Positions 43,802 to 53,823 are shown, numbered from the stretch's first letter. The stretch: DNA of 64,000 nt from Neotamlana sedimentorum (GCF_000943565.1 NZ_JTDW01000002.1:62001-126000); one strand, 5' to 3'. Translations and numbers: made by a program. The notes: a model not told the origin generated them from the letters alone.

Positions 43802-45199
43802 TTATTTTACTAAGTTAATTTCTACACGTCTGTTGTTAGCTCTACCAGCTCTAGTTTTGTTAGTATCAATTGGTTTAGACTCACCGTAACCAAGAGCAGA
43901 TAATCTGAAAGCATCAATACCATGACTAATTAAATACTCTTTTACAGAGTTTGCACGAGAATCAGATAATCTTTGGTTTAATTTTTCGCTACCTACACTA
44001 TCAGTATGACCTTCAACTGTAAATTTAGCAGTTGGGTATTCTTTTAAGATACCAATGATATCACCTAATACAGCTTCAGATTGCGCTTTAATTGAAGATT
44101 TACCAGTATCGAATAAGATAGTTTTAGCGTACTCATTTAAAGTTTTTTGAACTTCTTCAGTTACTTCAGGACAACCAGCGTTAGCAACAGTACCTTTTAC
44201 TTCAGGACACTTGTCATCTTTATCTAGTACTCCGTCACCGTCTGTATCTGGCCATGGGCATCCTTTATTAGCAGCAGGACCAGCAACATCTGGACAAGCA
44301 TCATCAGCATCAGTAACACCGTCACCGTCAGCATCAGGACAACCAGCTAAAGCTTTTAAACCAGCAACTGTAGGACAGCTATCATCTTTATCTGCGATAC
44401 CATCACCGTCAGAATCAGGACAACCGTTTAATTCAGCTAAACCAGCTTCGTTAGGACAATCGTCTTTAGAATCTTCAATACCGTCACCGTCAGTATCAGG
44501 ACAACCGTTGAATGCTTCTAAACCAGCAACTTCTGGACAAGCATCATCTTTATCGTAGATACCATCACCGTCAGTATCAGTACCACCAAATTTAATTGAG
44601 ATACCAGCAGTATGTTGGAAATGTGTTTGTAAGTAATCTTCGAAAGCGTGCTTATAAGAAGACTGAAGCGTTAAACCTACGTTCTCTGTGAACCAAACGT
44701 TTAAACCAACAGTACCATTTACTGTTCCCGCACCAATTTCATCAATCCAAGTGTAACCACCACCAACACCAACGTATGGGTCTAAAGTAGTTCCTTCTAA
44801 AAAGTTATATTTAATTGTACCATCTAATCCATAGTAAGATAAATCATCTTCTGAATTTACAACTTCAGGATCTGAACCAGGAACATCTCCCCAGCTTTCA
44901 ATTTTGTTTAAAGAACCCGTAACACCTAAAGAGAAACCATTTTTAATGTACCTAGATACCGAAATAGTTGATAAAGAAGGTAAAATATTCCAGTGATCGC
45001 TTACGTTAAAGTACTCATCGAAAATAGTTTCACCGAATTGAGCATCACCTACAACACCATCTCCAGAAGGATAAGCATCAACAGCATTTGCTCCAATTGT
45101 AATTTGCCAAGGATTGTTTTCGTCTTGCGCATTAGCATTGCTATAACCAAGAACTAGCAACATAGCTAATAATAATCTGCTAAGATTTTTCATATTCAA
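43802..45199 (-). CDS. OmpA family outer-membrane protein with TSP type 3 repeats
   Basis: An abundant-type outer-membrane protein, 465 residues, tying the outer membrane to peptidoglycan. The signal peptide ends at about residue 24 (SNANA/QD). An eight-strand barrel spans about 30-205. Five thrombospondin type 3 units (207-344), rich in D-x-D-x-D-G, should bind calcium. The OmpA C-terminal domain (about 355-465) has [22 protein letters not shown] and the NNRRVEI end. It has its own promoter and terminator. A start at Met3 would be equally possible. Confidence 0.94.
   Translation of the reverse strand: MNMKNLSRLLLAMLLVLGYSNANAQDENNPWQITIGANAVDAYPSGDGVVGDAQFGETIFDEYFNVSDHWNILPSLSTISVSRYIKNGFSLGVTGSLNKIESWGDVPGSDPEVVNSEDDLSYYGLDGTIKYNFLEGTTLDPYVGVGGGYTWIDEIGAGTVNGTVGLNVWFTENVGLTLQSSYKHAFEDYLQTHFQHTAGISIKFGGTDTDGDGIYDKDDACPEVAGLEAFNGCPDTDGDGIEDSKDDCPNEAGLAELNGCPDSDGDGIADKDDSCPTVAGLKALAGCPDADGDGVTDADDACPDVAGPAANKGCPWPDTDGDGVLDKDDKCPEVKGTVANAGCPEVTEEVQKTLNEYAKTILFDTGKSSIKAQSEAVLGDIIGILKEYPTAKFTVEGHTDSVGSEKLNQRLSDSRANSVKEYLISHGIDAFRLSALGYGESKPIDTNKTRAGRANNRRVEINLVK
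44168..44581 (-). repeat. Coding repeat: five TSP3 units in ompA
   Basis: About 27-28 codons per unit, each of the form D-x-DGDG, D-x-DD-x-CP, then a G-containing turn and CP. Each unit has a pair of cysteines. They are coding and explain the periodic DNA and the long antisense open frame there. Confidence 0.9.
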
Positions 45200-45260
45200 A
45201 AGTTTAATTTTTAAGTGTTAATTGTAAACAAAAGTAAGTTGTTAAATGTAATTAACAAAA

Positions 45261-45268
45261 CAAATATA
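45261..45268 (-). promoter_or_regulatory. Candidate -7 element for ompA
   Basis: TATATTTG on the minus strand, an exact TAnnTTTG match, about 62 bases before the ompA start. The closest TTG upstream is only 12 bases away, so a -33 element is not clear. Confidence 0.5.
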
Positions 45269-45314
45269 AAAAAAATAGTTCAAAACACTTAAATATGTAT
45301 GTTTAAGTGGTATT

Positions 45315-46508
45315 TTAAATGATTTCGAGTGTTTTGCCCACCTTAGTAAAGGCTGTTATTGCTATATCGAGGTGATTTTTTGTGTGTGCAGCCGATAATT
45401 GCACTCTAATTCTTGCTTTTTCTCTGGGAACAACAGGAAAAAAGAAGCCAATAACGTAAATACCTTCTTCTAATAAAAGGTTTGCCATAGTCTGCGATAG
45501 TTTAGCATCGTATAACATTACAGGTACAATAGCCGAATCACCATCGATAATATCGAAACCTGCTCTTTTCATACCGTTTTTAAAGTAATTGGTATTCCAT
45601 TCTAAAGTGTCGCGAAGTTCAGTGTTGTTTTCAAGCATATCGAATACTTTAATTGATGCGCCAACAATAGCCGGAGCTAATGAATTTGAAAACAAATAAG
45701 GCCTAGAGCGTTGGCGTAACATTTCGATAATTTCTTTTTTGCCGGTTGTATAGCCGCCCATTGCACCTCCTAATGCTTTACCTAGTGTTCCGGTAATAAT
45801 ATCTATGCGATTTAATACGTTTTTTTCTTCAAGTGTTCCGCGTCCGGTTTTGCCAATAAACCCAGCGGCGTGACATTCATCAATCATTACTAGAGCGTCA
45901 TATTTATCGGCTAAATCACAAATTTTATCTAATGGAGCAACTAATCCATCCATAGAAAATACACCATCAGTTACAATTATTTTAAAACGAGCTCCGTTTT
46001 TATTGGCTTCTAGAAGTTGTTTTTCTAAATCTGCCATATCATTGTTTTGGTAGCGGTAACGAGCCGCTTTACAAAGGCGAACACCATCAATAATAGAGGC
46101 ATGATTAAGTGAATCTGAAATTATAGCGTCTTCTTTAGATAAAAGGGGCTCAAAAACACCACCATTAGCATCAAAAGCTGCAGCATACAATATAGTGTCT
46201 TCGGTTTGATAAAAATTAGCGATTTTTTGCTCTAATTCTTTATGAATATCTTGTGTTCCACAAATAAATCTTACCGAACTCATCCCGAATCCGTGTGTAT
46301 CCATAGCATCTTTTGCAGCCTGAATTACCTCTGGGTGCGACGACAAGCCTAAATAATTGTTGGCGCAAAAGTTTAAAACAGTTTCGCCTGTGTTTAATGT
46401 TATTTCGGCACCTTGAGCCGATGTTATTATACGTTCTTCTTTAAAAAGTCCGTTGTTTTTTATGTCTTTAAGTTCTTCTTTTAAATATTCTTTAATTTCT
46501 CCGTACAT
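45315..46508 (-). CDS. kbl: Glycine C-acetyltransferase (2-amino-3-ketobutyrate CoA ligase)
   Basis: A PLP enzyme of threonine breakdown that splits 2-amino-3-oxobutyrate with CoA into glycine and acetyl-CoA, 397 residues. The PLP lysine is in [29 protein letters not shown] and [19 protein letters not shown] separate it from related 8-amino-7-oxononanoate synthases. It follows the AddA-like gene by 12 bases. No threonine dehydrogenase gene is in the window. Confidence 0.93.
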   Translation of the reverse strand: MYGEIKEYLKEELKDIKNNGLFKEERIITSAQGAEITLNTGETVLNFCANNYLGLSSHPEVIQAAKDAMDTHGFGMSSVRFICGTQDIHKELEQKIANFYQTEDTILYAAAFDANGGVFEPLLSKEDAIISDSLNHASIIDGVRLCKAARYRYQNNDMADLEKQLLEANKNGARFKIIVTDGVFSMDGLVAPLDKICDLADKYDALVMIDECHAAGFIGKTGRGTLEEKNVLNRIDIITGTLGKALGGAMGGYTTGKKEIIEMLRQRSRPYLFSNSLAPAIVGASIKVFDMLENNTELRDTLEWNTNYFKNGMKRAGFDIIDGDSAIVPVMLYDAKLSQTMANLLLEEGIYVIGFFFPVVPREKARIRVQLSAAHTKNHLDIAITAFTKVGKTLEII

Positions 46509-46520
46509 ATGTTTTGGGTT

Positions 46521-49500
46521 TTAAATAACGGTTACGTTTATATCTTGGTTAATGTAGACTAGAATTTTTTGATTTACTTTAAAATTCATGTCCTCTAAAA
46601 CATCTTGGTATAATAGCAACTGTTGTTGGTGTTTTTTGTTTTCGCCACCCGTTTTGTAATCTATAATAGTAGCTTCGTTTTGCGAATTTATAACTATTCT
46701 ATCTGGTCGTAAAATAGTTCCGTATTTATCAATAATATCGCGTTCGTTAAAAATAGTTGAATTTGAGTTAAAATATTGTGCTAGCTGCGGATGATTGATA
46801 ATTTTTAAAATATCAGACTTTAAATATTCTGCTTGGTTTTTGGTTATGGTTGAAGCTTTTATAAACTCGTTTAAAACAGAATCAACATCATTAATAATTT
46901 TTATTTTAGCCATAATATCGTGTACTAAATTCCCTTTTTCTATAGCTTCTTGTTGGTTGGTATCCCAAAGTAAGCCCGATTTTGTAACCACTTTTATATT
47001 ATGATCTTCTTTTGCGGTTGAAATAAAACGTTGCTCGATAGTTGAATCTAGTTTTTCCTTGTGGATAGATGTTTTAGATTTATCTCCGAATGAATATAAT
47101 AATTGCGAATCGTTCCATAAACCTAAATGTTGCAAATAGCTTATAAATAAACCTGAATGATTTTTAATATTAACTTCACCTTTTGCATTAATATCTTTTT
47201 TAGAAATTATATAAAGTTGCTCAACAGGTCGGGTTAATGTTACGTATAATAAATTAATACTGTCTAACTCCAATTCGGCTTGATGGCGGTTATGAATATT
47301 ATAGCCTTCTTCTCCAAAATATTCAAAATCTTTATTGTAATTTAGTAAAGTGTGTGTAAATCCGTTATATTTTTCTGCATCAAGTTTATACCATTCTTTA
47401 GGCTCTATATCTTCATAAATGTTTAAATCTGCGTAAGGGAAAATAACTACCGGAAATTCTAACCCTTTAGATTTATGAATGGTCATGATTTGAATAGCGT
47501 TTTGACCCTTGGGCGATACTACGCTTAAATTGTCTTTTTTCTTATCGAAATACTCTAAAAAAGCTGAAATATCTGATCCTTTTTTCTGGGAGAAATCTAA
47601 AACAACATCTAGATAAAATTGAATGTAAGCGTTAGAGTTTTCAACCAAATTAAAACTTCTTACTATAGTTTCTGCTAAATCGTAAAGTGGCAATTCAATG
47701 AGCTGTTTGCTGTTTATATAAATGTTAAATTTTTCGAAACCTTCAACGAATTCTGTGCTTTCTAGGTTAATATAGTTTGTATAAAATTCGTGTTTGTTTT
47801 CAATATTAAAATGATCTGATAAAAAGTTTAAAATGGCAATTTTTATTTCTTTATTTTTTGGTTGAAGTAATAACCATAACATGTTATTTATAAAAACAAC
47901 TTCGGGTGAATTATGAATTAATAAACCGTCTGCTGAAATAATTTTAAGGTGTTTTTCTTTGGCCAAAAACTTTGCTAATGCTCTTTCTTCTTTTCCTTTT
48001 CTAACTAAAACACAAATATCTCTTTGGCTGTAACCGTTTTTTAAACAATTGTTTATGGTGTTTAAAACTTCATTACCAAAAACTTCGTCTCTGTCATCAT
48101 CTTTTAATATATCTAGAAAATTCAGTTCTACATAACCTGAGTTATCTATTCTAATATCTTGATGTGCATTACTAAAAAGTTCGCTATAAACGGGGTTGCT
48201 AAAGGTTTGTGTAGCTAAGTAATTAAAAAAACCGTTATTAAAACTTACTATTTCTTTGTAGCTTCTAAAATTATTCGGGAGTTTCTCAACGTTTTGATTT
48301 ATAAACGGGAATGGCTTATTAGTTTTATTAAATAAGTCAATGAATTGTTCAGCTTTACCACCGCGCCAGCGATATATGGCTTGTTTAGCATCGCCAACTA
48401 GCATGCTACTGCCAACTTGGGTAGCTAACGAGTTGCCAATTAATGGTAATAAATTTTCCCATTGCATGGTAGAGGTGTCTTGAAACTCGTCTATAAAAAA
48501 ATGGTTGAATTTATCGCCCAAACGCTCGTAAATAAAAGGTGTAGGTTGTTTTTTTATTTCTTTGCTAATTAAGGTGTTAAATTCTGAAATTAGCATTTTG
48601 TTTTGCTCTTCCTTAAGTTCTGTTAACTCTTTTTTTATAGCACTTAAAACCGATAGTGGTGTTATGTTTTTGTAGAAGTTTTTTAAGAATTTTAGATTAT
48701 AAACAGCAGCTTTAATTACTTTATAATAGCTTTCTATTTCAGGTAATAAGTTATCGATAGTAATTTTAAGTGTGTCATCTAATTTTTGAGTATAAATACC
48801 TTTTCTTTCAGCTATATTTTCTTCAAGTTTATTGTCGTATATCTTATAAAAATCTAGATTTAAAACTTTAATAAAATGATTTGGTAGTGTACTTCTTGAA
48901 AAATTTTCATGCGATAAACCAGCGCTTTCAATTAACTTTAAAACTTCTTCAGCATTTTCTTTAATTAGGGTTTCTTTAGTCTTTATATCTTTTAATAATT
49001 GATTTTTTAAAGTTTTAAAATCTTCAAAAGTTTTATTGTTAAGCTTTGTTACATATTCTAAATCATTTTCATTTACAAGTAGTTTTGCTATTTTATTAAA
49101 ATCGAAGCTAACATCGCCACTTTTATCATCGTCTACTTTTTCTATAGCAAAATCAACTAAAATTTGGGTTAACGCTTTATTTGTTCCAGCTTTAGCAATA
49201 AGACTGTCTACAGCTTCATTTAAAAGGCTGTTTTGGTCTAATTCAACTTCAAAATTTAAGGGTAATTTTAAATCGTAAGCAAAGGTTCTAATTATGCGAT
49301 GTGTAAAACCATCGATGGTTGAAATATCGAAAGCAGCATAATTGTGCATAATGTGGTTTAATATTTTCTTTGCTTTTTCGTGTAGAGTATTTTGGTCTAT
49401 GTTTAATTCATTTTGAATAGCCAGAAACATATCGTTTGGCTGGGTTAAAATGGTATTATCTGCAAACTGTTTAAGCGTATTTATAATGCGCTCTTTCATT

Positions 49501-49676
49501 TCGGCCACAGCTTTGTTAGTAAAAGTTATGGCTAAAATATTTTTAAATAAAAATAAATTGTTTGATGCCAGTAATATTTTTAAATACGCTTTTACTAGAG
49601 TGAAGGTTTTACCGCTTCCTGCCGAGGCATTATATATTGTAAAAGTTGGTTTATTTTGCATAAGGGTAATTTGCAT
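46521..49676 (-). CDS. AddA-like UvrD-type helicase/nuclease
   Basis: A superfamily 1 helicase of 1051 residues for recombinational repair. Walker A is ASAGSGKTFTL (17-27), motif II HFFIDEFQDTSTMQWE, motif III GDAKQAIYRWRG, motif V AIQIMTIHKSKGLEFPVVIFP and motif VI LLYVTLTRPVEQLYI. The C-terminal nuclease has GNLVHDIMAKI and ATIIDYKTGG. The first ATG gives MQITLMQNKP; starting at the internal Met6 would fit equally. Its likely partner is the AddB-like gene at 40961. Confidence 0.9.
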   Translation of the reverse strand: MQITLMQNKPTFTIYNASAGSGKTFTLVKAYLKILLASNNLFLFKNILAITFTNKAVAEMKERIINTLKQFADNTILTQPNDMFLAIQNELNIDQNTLHEKAKKILNHIMHNYAAFDISTIDGFTHRIIRTFAYDLKLPLNFEVELDQNSLLNEAVDSLIAKAGTNKALTQILVDFAIEKVDDDKSGDVSFDFNKIAKLLVNENDLEYVTKLNNKTFEDFKTLKNQLLKDIKTKETLIKENAEEVLKLIESAGLSHENFSRSTLPNHFIKVLNLDFYKIYDNKLEENIAERKGIYTQKLDDTLKITIDNLLPEIESYYKVIKAAVYNLKFLKNFYKNITPLSVLSAIKKELTELKEEQNKMLISEFNTLISKEIKKQPTPFIYERLGDKFNHFFIDEFQDTSTMQWENLLPLIGNSLATQVGSSMLVGDAKQAIYRWRGGKAEQFIDLFNKTNKPFPFINQNVEKLPNNFRSYKEIVSFNNGFFNYLATQTFSNPVYSELFSNAHQDIRIDNSGYVELNFLDILKDDDRDEVFGNEVLNTINNCLKNGYSQRDICVLVRKGKEERALAKFLAKEKHLKIISADGLLIHNSPEVVFINNMLWLLLQPKNKEIKIAILNFLSDHFNIENKHEFYTNYINLESTEFVEGFEKFNIYINSKQLIELPLYDLAETIVRSFNLVENSNAYIQFYLDVVLDFSQKKGSDISAFLEYFDKKKDNLSVVSPKGQNAIQIMTIHKSKGLEFPVVIFPYADLNIYEDIEPKEWYKLDAEKYNGFTHTLLNYNKDFEYFGEEGYNIHNRHQAELELDSINLLYVTLTRPVEQLYIISKKDINAKGEVNIKNHSGLFISYLQHLGLWNDSQLLYSFGDKSKTSIHKEKLDSTIEQRFISTAKEDHNIKVVTKSGLLWDTNQQEAIEKGNLVHDIMAKIKIINDVDSVLNEFIKASTITKNQAEYLKSDILKIINHPQLAQYFNSNSTIFNERDIIDKYGTILRPDRIVINSQNEATIIDYKTGGENKKHQQQLLLYQDVLEDMNFKVNQKILVYINQDINVTVI

Positions 49677-49740
49677 ACAAGATAAAAACTATCAATGATT
49701 TCATAACAATATATTATTTTTTATTACCCGCTTTTATGTG

Positions 49741-49748
49741 TAAATTTG
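49741..49748 (+). promoter_or_regulatory. Candidate -7 element for the superoxide dismutase gene
   Basis: TAAATTTG matches TAnnTTTG, 37 bases before the ATG. No -33 TTG in the right place. Confidence 0.45.
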
Positions 49749-49785
49749 AAAGAAATTAAATATTAATAATTTAAAACTAAAAATT

Positions 49786-50394
49786 ATGGCTTTCGAATTA
49801 CCGAAACTAGGATATGCGTACGATGCTTTAGAACCAAATATTGATGCACGTACCATGGAAATACACCATACAAAACACCATAACGGGTATACAACTAAAT
49901 TAAATGCTGCTATTGAAGGTACAGATTTAGAAGGAAAATCTATTGAAGATATTTTAACTGAATTAGATTTAAGCAACGGTGCTGTTAGAAATAATGGTGG
50001 TGGTTACTACAATCACTGTTTATTCTGGGAAGTAATGAACCCCGAAGATAAAGGTTACCTTTCTGGTGAATTAAAAGATGCTATTGAAGCAGAATTTGGA
50101 TCTAAAGAAGCTTTTATTGAAGCTTTTAGTAAAGCTGCTGCAACACAATTTGGTTCTGGATGGGCTTGGTTATGTGTGCATAAAGGTGGTAAAATAGAAG
50201 TTTGTTCTACACCAAACCAAGACAACCCATTAATGCCAGGGGTTGGTTGTGGAGGCACACCAATATTAGGTTTAGATGTTTGGGAACATGCTTACTATTT
50301 AAATTATCAAAACCGTCGTCCAGATTATATCGATGCTTTCTTTAAAGTAATTAACTGGAACGAAGTTGAAAAACGTTACGCAGAAGCAAAATAA
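49786..50394 (+). CDS. sodA: Superoxide dismutase, Fe/Mn family
   Basis: Dismutates superoxide in the cytoplasm, 202 residues. Metal ligands are found in [12 protein letters not shown] (His), [10 protein letters not shown] (His) and [12 protein letters not shown] (Asp and His). The Gln in [11 protein letters not shown], in place of the FeSOD-type Gln in the first half, points to manganese or to cambialistic use. It has its own promoter and terminator. Confidence 0.93.
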   Translation: MAFELPKLGYAYDALEPNIDARTMEIHHTKHHNGYTTKLNAAIEGTDLEGKSIEDILTELDLSNGAVRNNGGGYYNHCLFWEVMNPEDKGYLSGELKDAIEAEFGSKEAFIEAFSKAAATQFGSGWAWLCVHKGGKIEVCSTPNQDNPLMPGVGCGGTPILGLDVWEHAYYLNYQNRRPDYIDAFFKVINWNEVEKRYAEAK

Positions 50395-50418
50395 GCGAAT
50401 CAACATTATAATTCATTT

Positions 50419-50453
50419 AAAACGTCTAAAATTTAATTTTAGACGTTTTTTTT
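50419..50453 (+). terminator. Terminator behind sodA
   Basis: A perfect 14-bp stem, AAAACGTCTAAAAT (50419-50432) with ATTTTAGACGTTTT (50436-50449), 3-base loop, and eight T from 50446. Confidence 0.9.
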
Positions 50454-50584
50454 ATCTCTCATTGTGACTTTTATTTTGTACTGTGTCTAAAAGTTGTAAA
50501 TACATTACTATTTATTGTAATAAAAACTTATATACCCACTCAAATAGGAAGTAGGACTGTTAATAGCAAGATTACTTATAAGTC

Positions 50585-50616
50585 GGGCGGCTATTCTCCC
50601 CTAAAAATAGCCGTCC
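50585..50616 (+). promoter_or_regulatory. Hairpin in the leader of the DUF2807 gene
   Basis: GGGCGGCTATT (50585-50595) pairs with AATAGCCGTCC (50606-50616); ten Watson-Crick pairs and one G-U in RNA, 10-base loop. It ends 27 bases before the ATG. No long T-run follows, so it is more likely a stabilising or attenuating leader structure than a simple terminator. Confidence 0.45.
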
Positions 50617-50643
50617 TTCTTTACAAACATCATACATAAAACA

Positions 50644-51465
50644 ATGAAAAAATTATTGCTTATTGTAGCTATGTTTACGACTTGCGTAGCATTTGCTCAA
50701 AAAAAAGAAAAAATAAAAGGGAATAAAGAGGTTATTGAAGTTTATAATAACCTACCACCCTACACCAGTTTAGAAATTTCCGATGGTCTTGAAGTATTGT
50801 TAATGCAAACTGGAGCATCAGGTTATAGAATAAAAACCGACTCTAATTTGGTTGATGTTATTAAAGTAGAAGTTGTAGATAAAATTTTAAAACTTTATAC
50901 TACTATGCATATTTCATCTTCAAAAAAGTTAGAAATCAATTTAACATCGTCACAAATAAATACTATTAATTTATCTCAAGGTTCTAAATTAGAAAGTCAA
51001 AATTTAATTCAGTCAGACTCTTTAACAATATCTACCTTTAACAATTCTAAATACAACTTAGATTTAGCTTCTAAATATCTAGCTGTAAATATGCAAGGAA
51101 GCTCAAATGGTAAAATTATTTATAGAGGTGATGATATTTTAATGAATTTAAATGAAAGTGCTTTAATAAAAGGAAGTATTTCCGCTACGAATTTTGATTT
51201 AACCATAAATGATCGTGCAGATATGAATATTGAAGGGAACTGTGATAACTTAAACTTAATCGCAACAGGTTCTACCGATATAAAGGCTAAAGATTTAAAT
51301 GTAATGCATGCAAAAATAAATGGTTCTAATAATTCCGATATTTACATTTATTCAAATAAAGATTTAACGCTTTATGCAAAAGGAAAAAGCAATGTCTATG
51401 TTTATGGTAATCCTAAAATTAATGTAGAGGGATTAAGCGATAAATCGCAAATAATAAAAAAATAA
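50644..51465 (+). CDS. DUF2807 (head GIN domain) exported protein
   Basis: A 273-residue protein with a signal peptide (LLIVAMFTTCVAFAQ/KK) and a right-handed beta-helix type region of short repeating strands. It includes FNNSKYNLDLASKYLAVNMQGSSNGKI and a second set with NGSNNSDIYIYSNKDLTLYAKG. It fits the putative auto-transporter adhesin, head GIN domain family (DUF2807). Periplasmic or surface location is likely. Function unknown. Confidence 0.85.
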   Translation: MKKLLLIVAMFTTCVAFAQKKEKIKGNKEVIEVYNNLPPYTSLEISDGLEVLLMQTGASGYRIKTDSNLVDVIKVEVVDKILKLYTTMHISSSKKLEINLTSSQINTINLSQGSKLESQNLIQSDSLTISTFNNSKYNLDLASKYLAVNMQGSSNGKIIYRGDDILMNLNESALIKGSISATNFDLTINDRADMNIEGNCDNLNLIATGSTDIKAKDLNVMHAKINGSNNSDIYIYSNKDLTLYAKGKSNVYVYGNPKINVEGLSDKSQIIKK

Positions 51466-51499
51466 ATATTATTAGATTATTTGGTTAGTTTTTTAAATG

Positions 51500-51574
51500 A
51501 AAAAGGTGAACTAGAATGTTCACCTTTTTGCCCCAAATCTACCATAAACTTAACCTACTTATGTTATGGTGATT
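51500..51574 (+). repeat. Duplicated terminator-plus-hairpin element, copy 1
   Basis: A terminator-like hairpin AAAAGGTGAA/TTCACCTTTTT is followed by CCCCAAATCTACCATAAAC and TTAACCTACTTATG and closes with TTATGGTGA. ACCATAA (51541-51547) pairs with TTATGGT (51564-51570), making a second hairpin. It is placed to terminate the DUF2807 transcript. Confidence 0.75.
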
Positions 51575-51702
51575 CAAAAATATAACTGTAAAGCCTTCTC
51601 GTAAAATATATTAGTTAAACCGCATATAAATTAGCTTAAACGAGAGGATGTAAAATTATTGGTTTGACGATTTTAAACTTTAAGAACTTAATAAAATTTC
51701 AT

Positions 51703-51779
51703 AAAAAAAGGCGAACAGATGTTCACCTTTTTTTGCCCCAAATCTACCATGAACTTAACCTACTTATGTTATGGTGATA
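51703..51779 (+). repeat. Duplicated terminator-plus-hairpin element, copy 2
   Basis: Same order as copy 1: AAAAGGCGAAC/GTTCACCTTTT hairpin, CCCCAAATCTACCAT, then GAACTTAACCTACTTATG and TTATGGTGA. The single change in the second hairpin arm (ACCATGA) keeps pairing as G-U. About 200 bases from copy 1 in direct orientation. Confidence 0.75.
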
Positions 51780-51870
51780 CTAATTTATTTCTAATTTAAC
51801 TAAATCTAACTATTTTTAGACGAAATACAGATTTATCCGTTTATAAGTAGTTTTTTATAGATAACTATAA

Positions 51871-53769
51871 TTAATAGGCCCTTTCTTTATTGCCTTCGTA
51901 AAAATTAATAAACGCTCTGTTTACAACTCGATTTCCACCCACAGTTGGATAATTTCCTGTAAAATACCAATCTCCAAGATGTTCTGGACAAGCTTTATGC
52001 AAGTTTTCTACCGATTGAAATATTATTTTAACCTCCGCTTTAATGCCTTCATCATCTAACAATTCTGCAATTTTATCAGATATCTGTTCATCGGTAAATG
52101 GTTCGTAAATTTCTTTTACAAAATTAACAACTTCTTTATCTGCTAAATCGGTTTGATCTAAACATTTCTTATAGACCTCTTCTACTATATTGTATTGATT
52201 ATTGTCTTTTAAAAGTTCCAAAGCAGCCTGAAATGCAATTAAACCCTCTAAATTAGCCATATCAATACCATAGCAATCTGGATAACGTATTTGTGGAGCC
52301 GAAGACACAACAATGATTTTTTTAGGATTTAACCTATCAAGCATTTTTAAAATACTCTTTTTTAATGTTGTTCCACGAACAATACTATCATCTATAATTA
52401 CAAGATTATCGGTTGGTTTCACAACGCCATAAGTAATATCGTAAACATGCGCGACAAGGTCATCTCTACTACTATCTTCAGTAATAAACGTTCTAAGTTT
52501 TACGTCCTTTATTGCTATTTTTTCTACACGAGCACGTTCGGATAAAATTTCAGTAACTTTTTCAGCCGAAATAGAACGTTGCCCTTTTAAAATTGCTTCA
52601 GTTTTCTTTTGATTAATAAATTTATCAGCCATTTTAACCATTCCATAAAAAGAAGTTTCAGCTGTATTTGGAATATAGGAGAAAACCGTATTTTTTGTGT
52701 CGTTATTTATTGCTTTTAAAACTTTCGGCATAACAAGTTTACCTAACATTTTACGTTCTTGATAAATTTCGGCATCACTTCCACGAGAAAAATAAATGCG
52801 TTCAAACGAACATGCTTTTTTTTCAAGAGGCTCTAAAATTTGTTTTAACCTCATTTCTCCCGATTTCTTTGTAATAATAGCTTGTCCTGGTTGTAATTCT
52901 TTTACATCTTCAAATTTCACATTGAAAACCGTTTGAATAACAGGGCGTTCTGAAGCAATTACCACAACTTCATCATCTTTATAATAATAGGCTGGACGAA
53001 TTCCCGCGGGATCACGTAAAACAAATGCATCACCATGTCCAATTAAACCAGCCATAGCATAGCCTCCATCCCAGTTTTTTGCAGCACGTTTTAAAATTTT
53101 TGCAACTTTTAAACGCTCAGCAATTAACGGCGATGCTTCTTGTTTATTGTAGCCTTCCTTTTTAAGATCTTTATATATTTTACTAACCGCATCATCTAAA
53201 AAATGACCAATTTTTTCCATTATGGTAATGGTGTCGGTATAATCTTTTGGATGCTGCCCTAATTGTATTAAATTATCGAAAAGCTCTTTAACATTAGTCA
53301 TATTAAAGTTTCCAGCCATAATAAGGTTTCTGTGCATCCAGTTATTTTGTCGTAAAAACGGGTGCACACTTTCTACACTATTTTTACCAAAAGTACCGTA
53401 ACGCACATGCCCTAAAAGTACTTCGCCGATATATGGAATATTCTTTTTTTGAGCCGAAACATCATTTAAATACTCAGGATGTAATTTAAACTCGTTGTTT
53501 ATACGCTCATTTATTTGTGCAAAAATATCTTGAATAGGTTGTTGCGCAACAGATCGAACTCTACTAATGTAACGATGTCCTGGTTGGGTATCTAGTTTTA
53601 TGCTTGCAAAACCAGCACCATCTTGCCCACGGTTATGTTGTTTTTCCATCATGAGATACATTTTATTTACACCATAAAATGCACTTCCGTATTTTTCTTT
53701 GTAATACTCTAAAGGTTTTAACAGCCTAATCATGGCTATACCACATTCGTGTTTTAAAAAATCACTCAT
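51871..53769 (-). CDS. purF: Amidophosphoribosyltransferase, long Bacteroidota type
   Basis: First step of purine synthesis, PRPP plus glutamine to phosphoribosylamine. It has 632 residues, well over the about 500 of E. coli PurF. The nucleophile is Cys9 (KHECGIAMI), so an eight-residue leader would have to be removed for activity as an N-terminal cysteine. The glutaminase loop is KQHNRGQDGAGF, and the PRPP site LVIIDDSIVRGTTLKKS. The extra C-terminal part (EPFTDEQISDKIAELL and CPEHLGDWYFTGNYPT) has no function known to me. Confidence 0.93.
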   Translation of the reverse strand: MSDFLKHECGIAMIRLLKPLEYYKEKYGSAFYGVNKMYLMMEKQHNRGQDGAGFASIKLDTQPGHRYISRVRSVAQQPIQDIFAQINERINNEFKLHPEYLNDVSAQKKNIPYIGEVLLGHVRYGTFGKNSVESVHPFLRQNNWMHRNLIMAGNFNMTNVKELFDNLIQLGQHPKDYTDTITIMEKIGHFLDDAVSKIYKDLKKEGYNKQEASPLIAERLKVAKILKRAAKNWDGGYAMAGLIGHGDAFVLRDPAGIRPAYYYKDDEVVVIASERPVIQTVFNVKFEDVKELQPGQAIITKKSGEMRLKQILEPLEKKACSFERIYFSRGSDAEIYQERKMLGKLVMPKVLKAINNDTKNTVFSYIPNTAETSFYGMVKMADKFINQKKTEAILKGQRSISAEKVTEILSERARVEKIAIKDVKLRTFITEDSSRDDLVAHVYDITYGVVKPTDNLVIIDDSIVRGTTLKKSILKMLDRLNPKKIIVVSSAPQIRYPDCYGIDMANLEGLIAFQAALELLKDNNQYNIVEEVYKKCLDQTDLADKEVVNFVKEIYEPFTDEQISDKIAELLDDEGIKAEVKIIFQSVENLHKACPEHLGDWYFTGNYPTVGGNRVVNRAFINFYEGNKERAY

Positions 53770-53823
53770 AAGTTAAGTTTTTGTTTTAATGAAAAAACAA
53801 CTGTAGTTCGTTTTGTGTTAATT

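Larger units (their letters stand above)
51466..51870. other. 405-base gene-free gap holding a duplicated hairpin element
   Basis: It lies between the DUF2807 gene and convergent purF. Two related segments (51500-51574 and 51703-51779) occupy about 150 bases. The sequence between them is AT-rich with a weak CCTTCTCGT/ACGAGAGG inverted pair, and no open frame is convincing. No tRNA seen. Confidence 0.7.

Noticed and set aside
44211-44558. Open frame of 115 codons on the plus strand rich in Ser/Pro
   Set aside because: It is antisense to the TSP3 repeats of ompA, and its periodic sequence is a by-product of that repeat.
44168-44581. Regular DNA periodicity that could look like a CRISPR or tandem repeat array
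   Set aside because: The units are in-frame coding repeats with diverged codons and no spacer structure.
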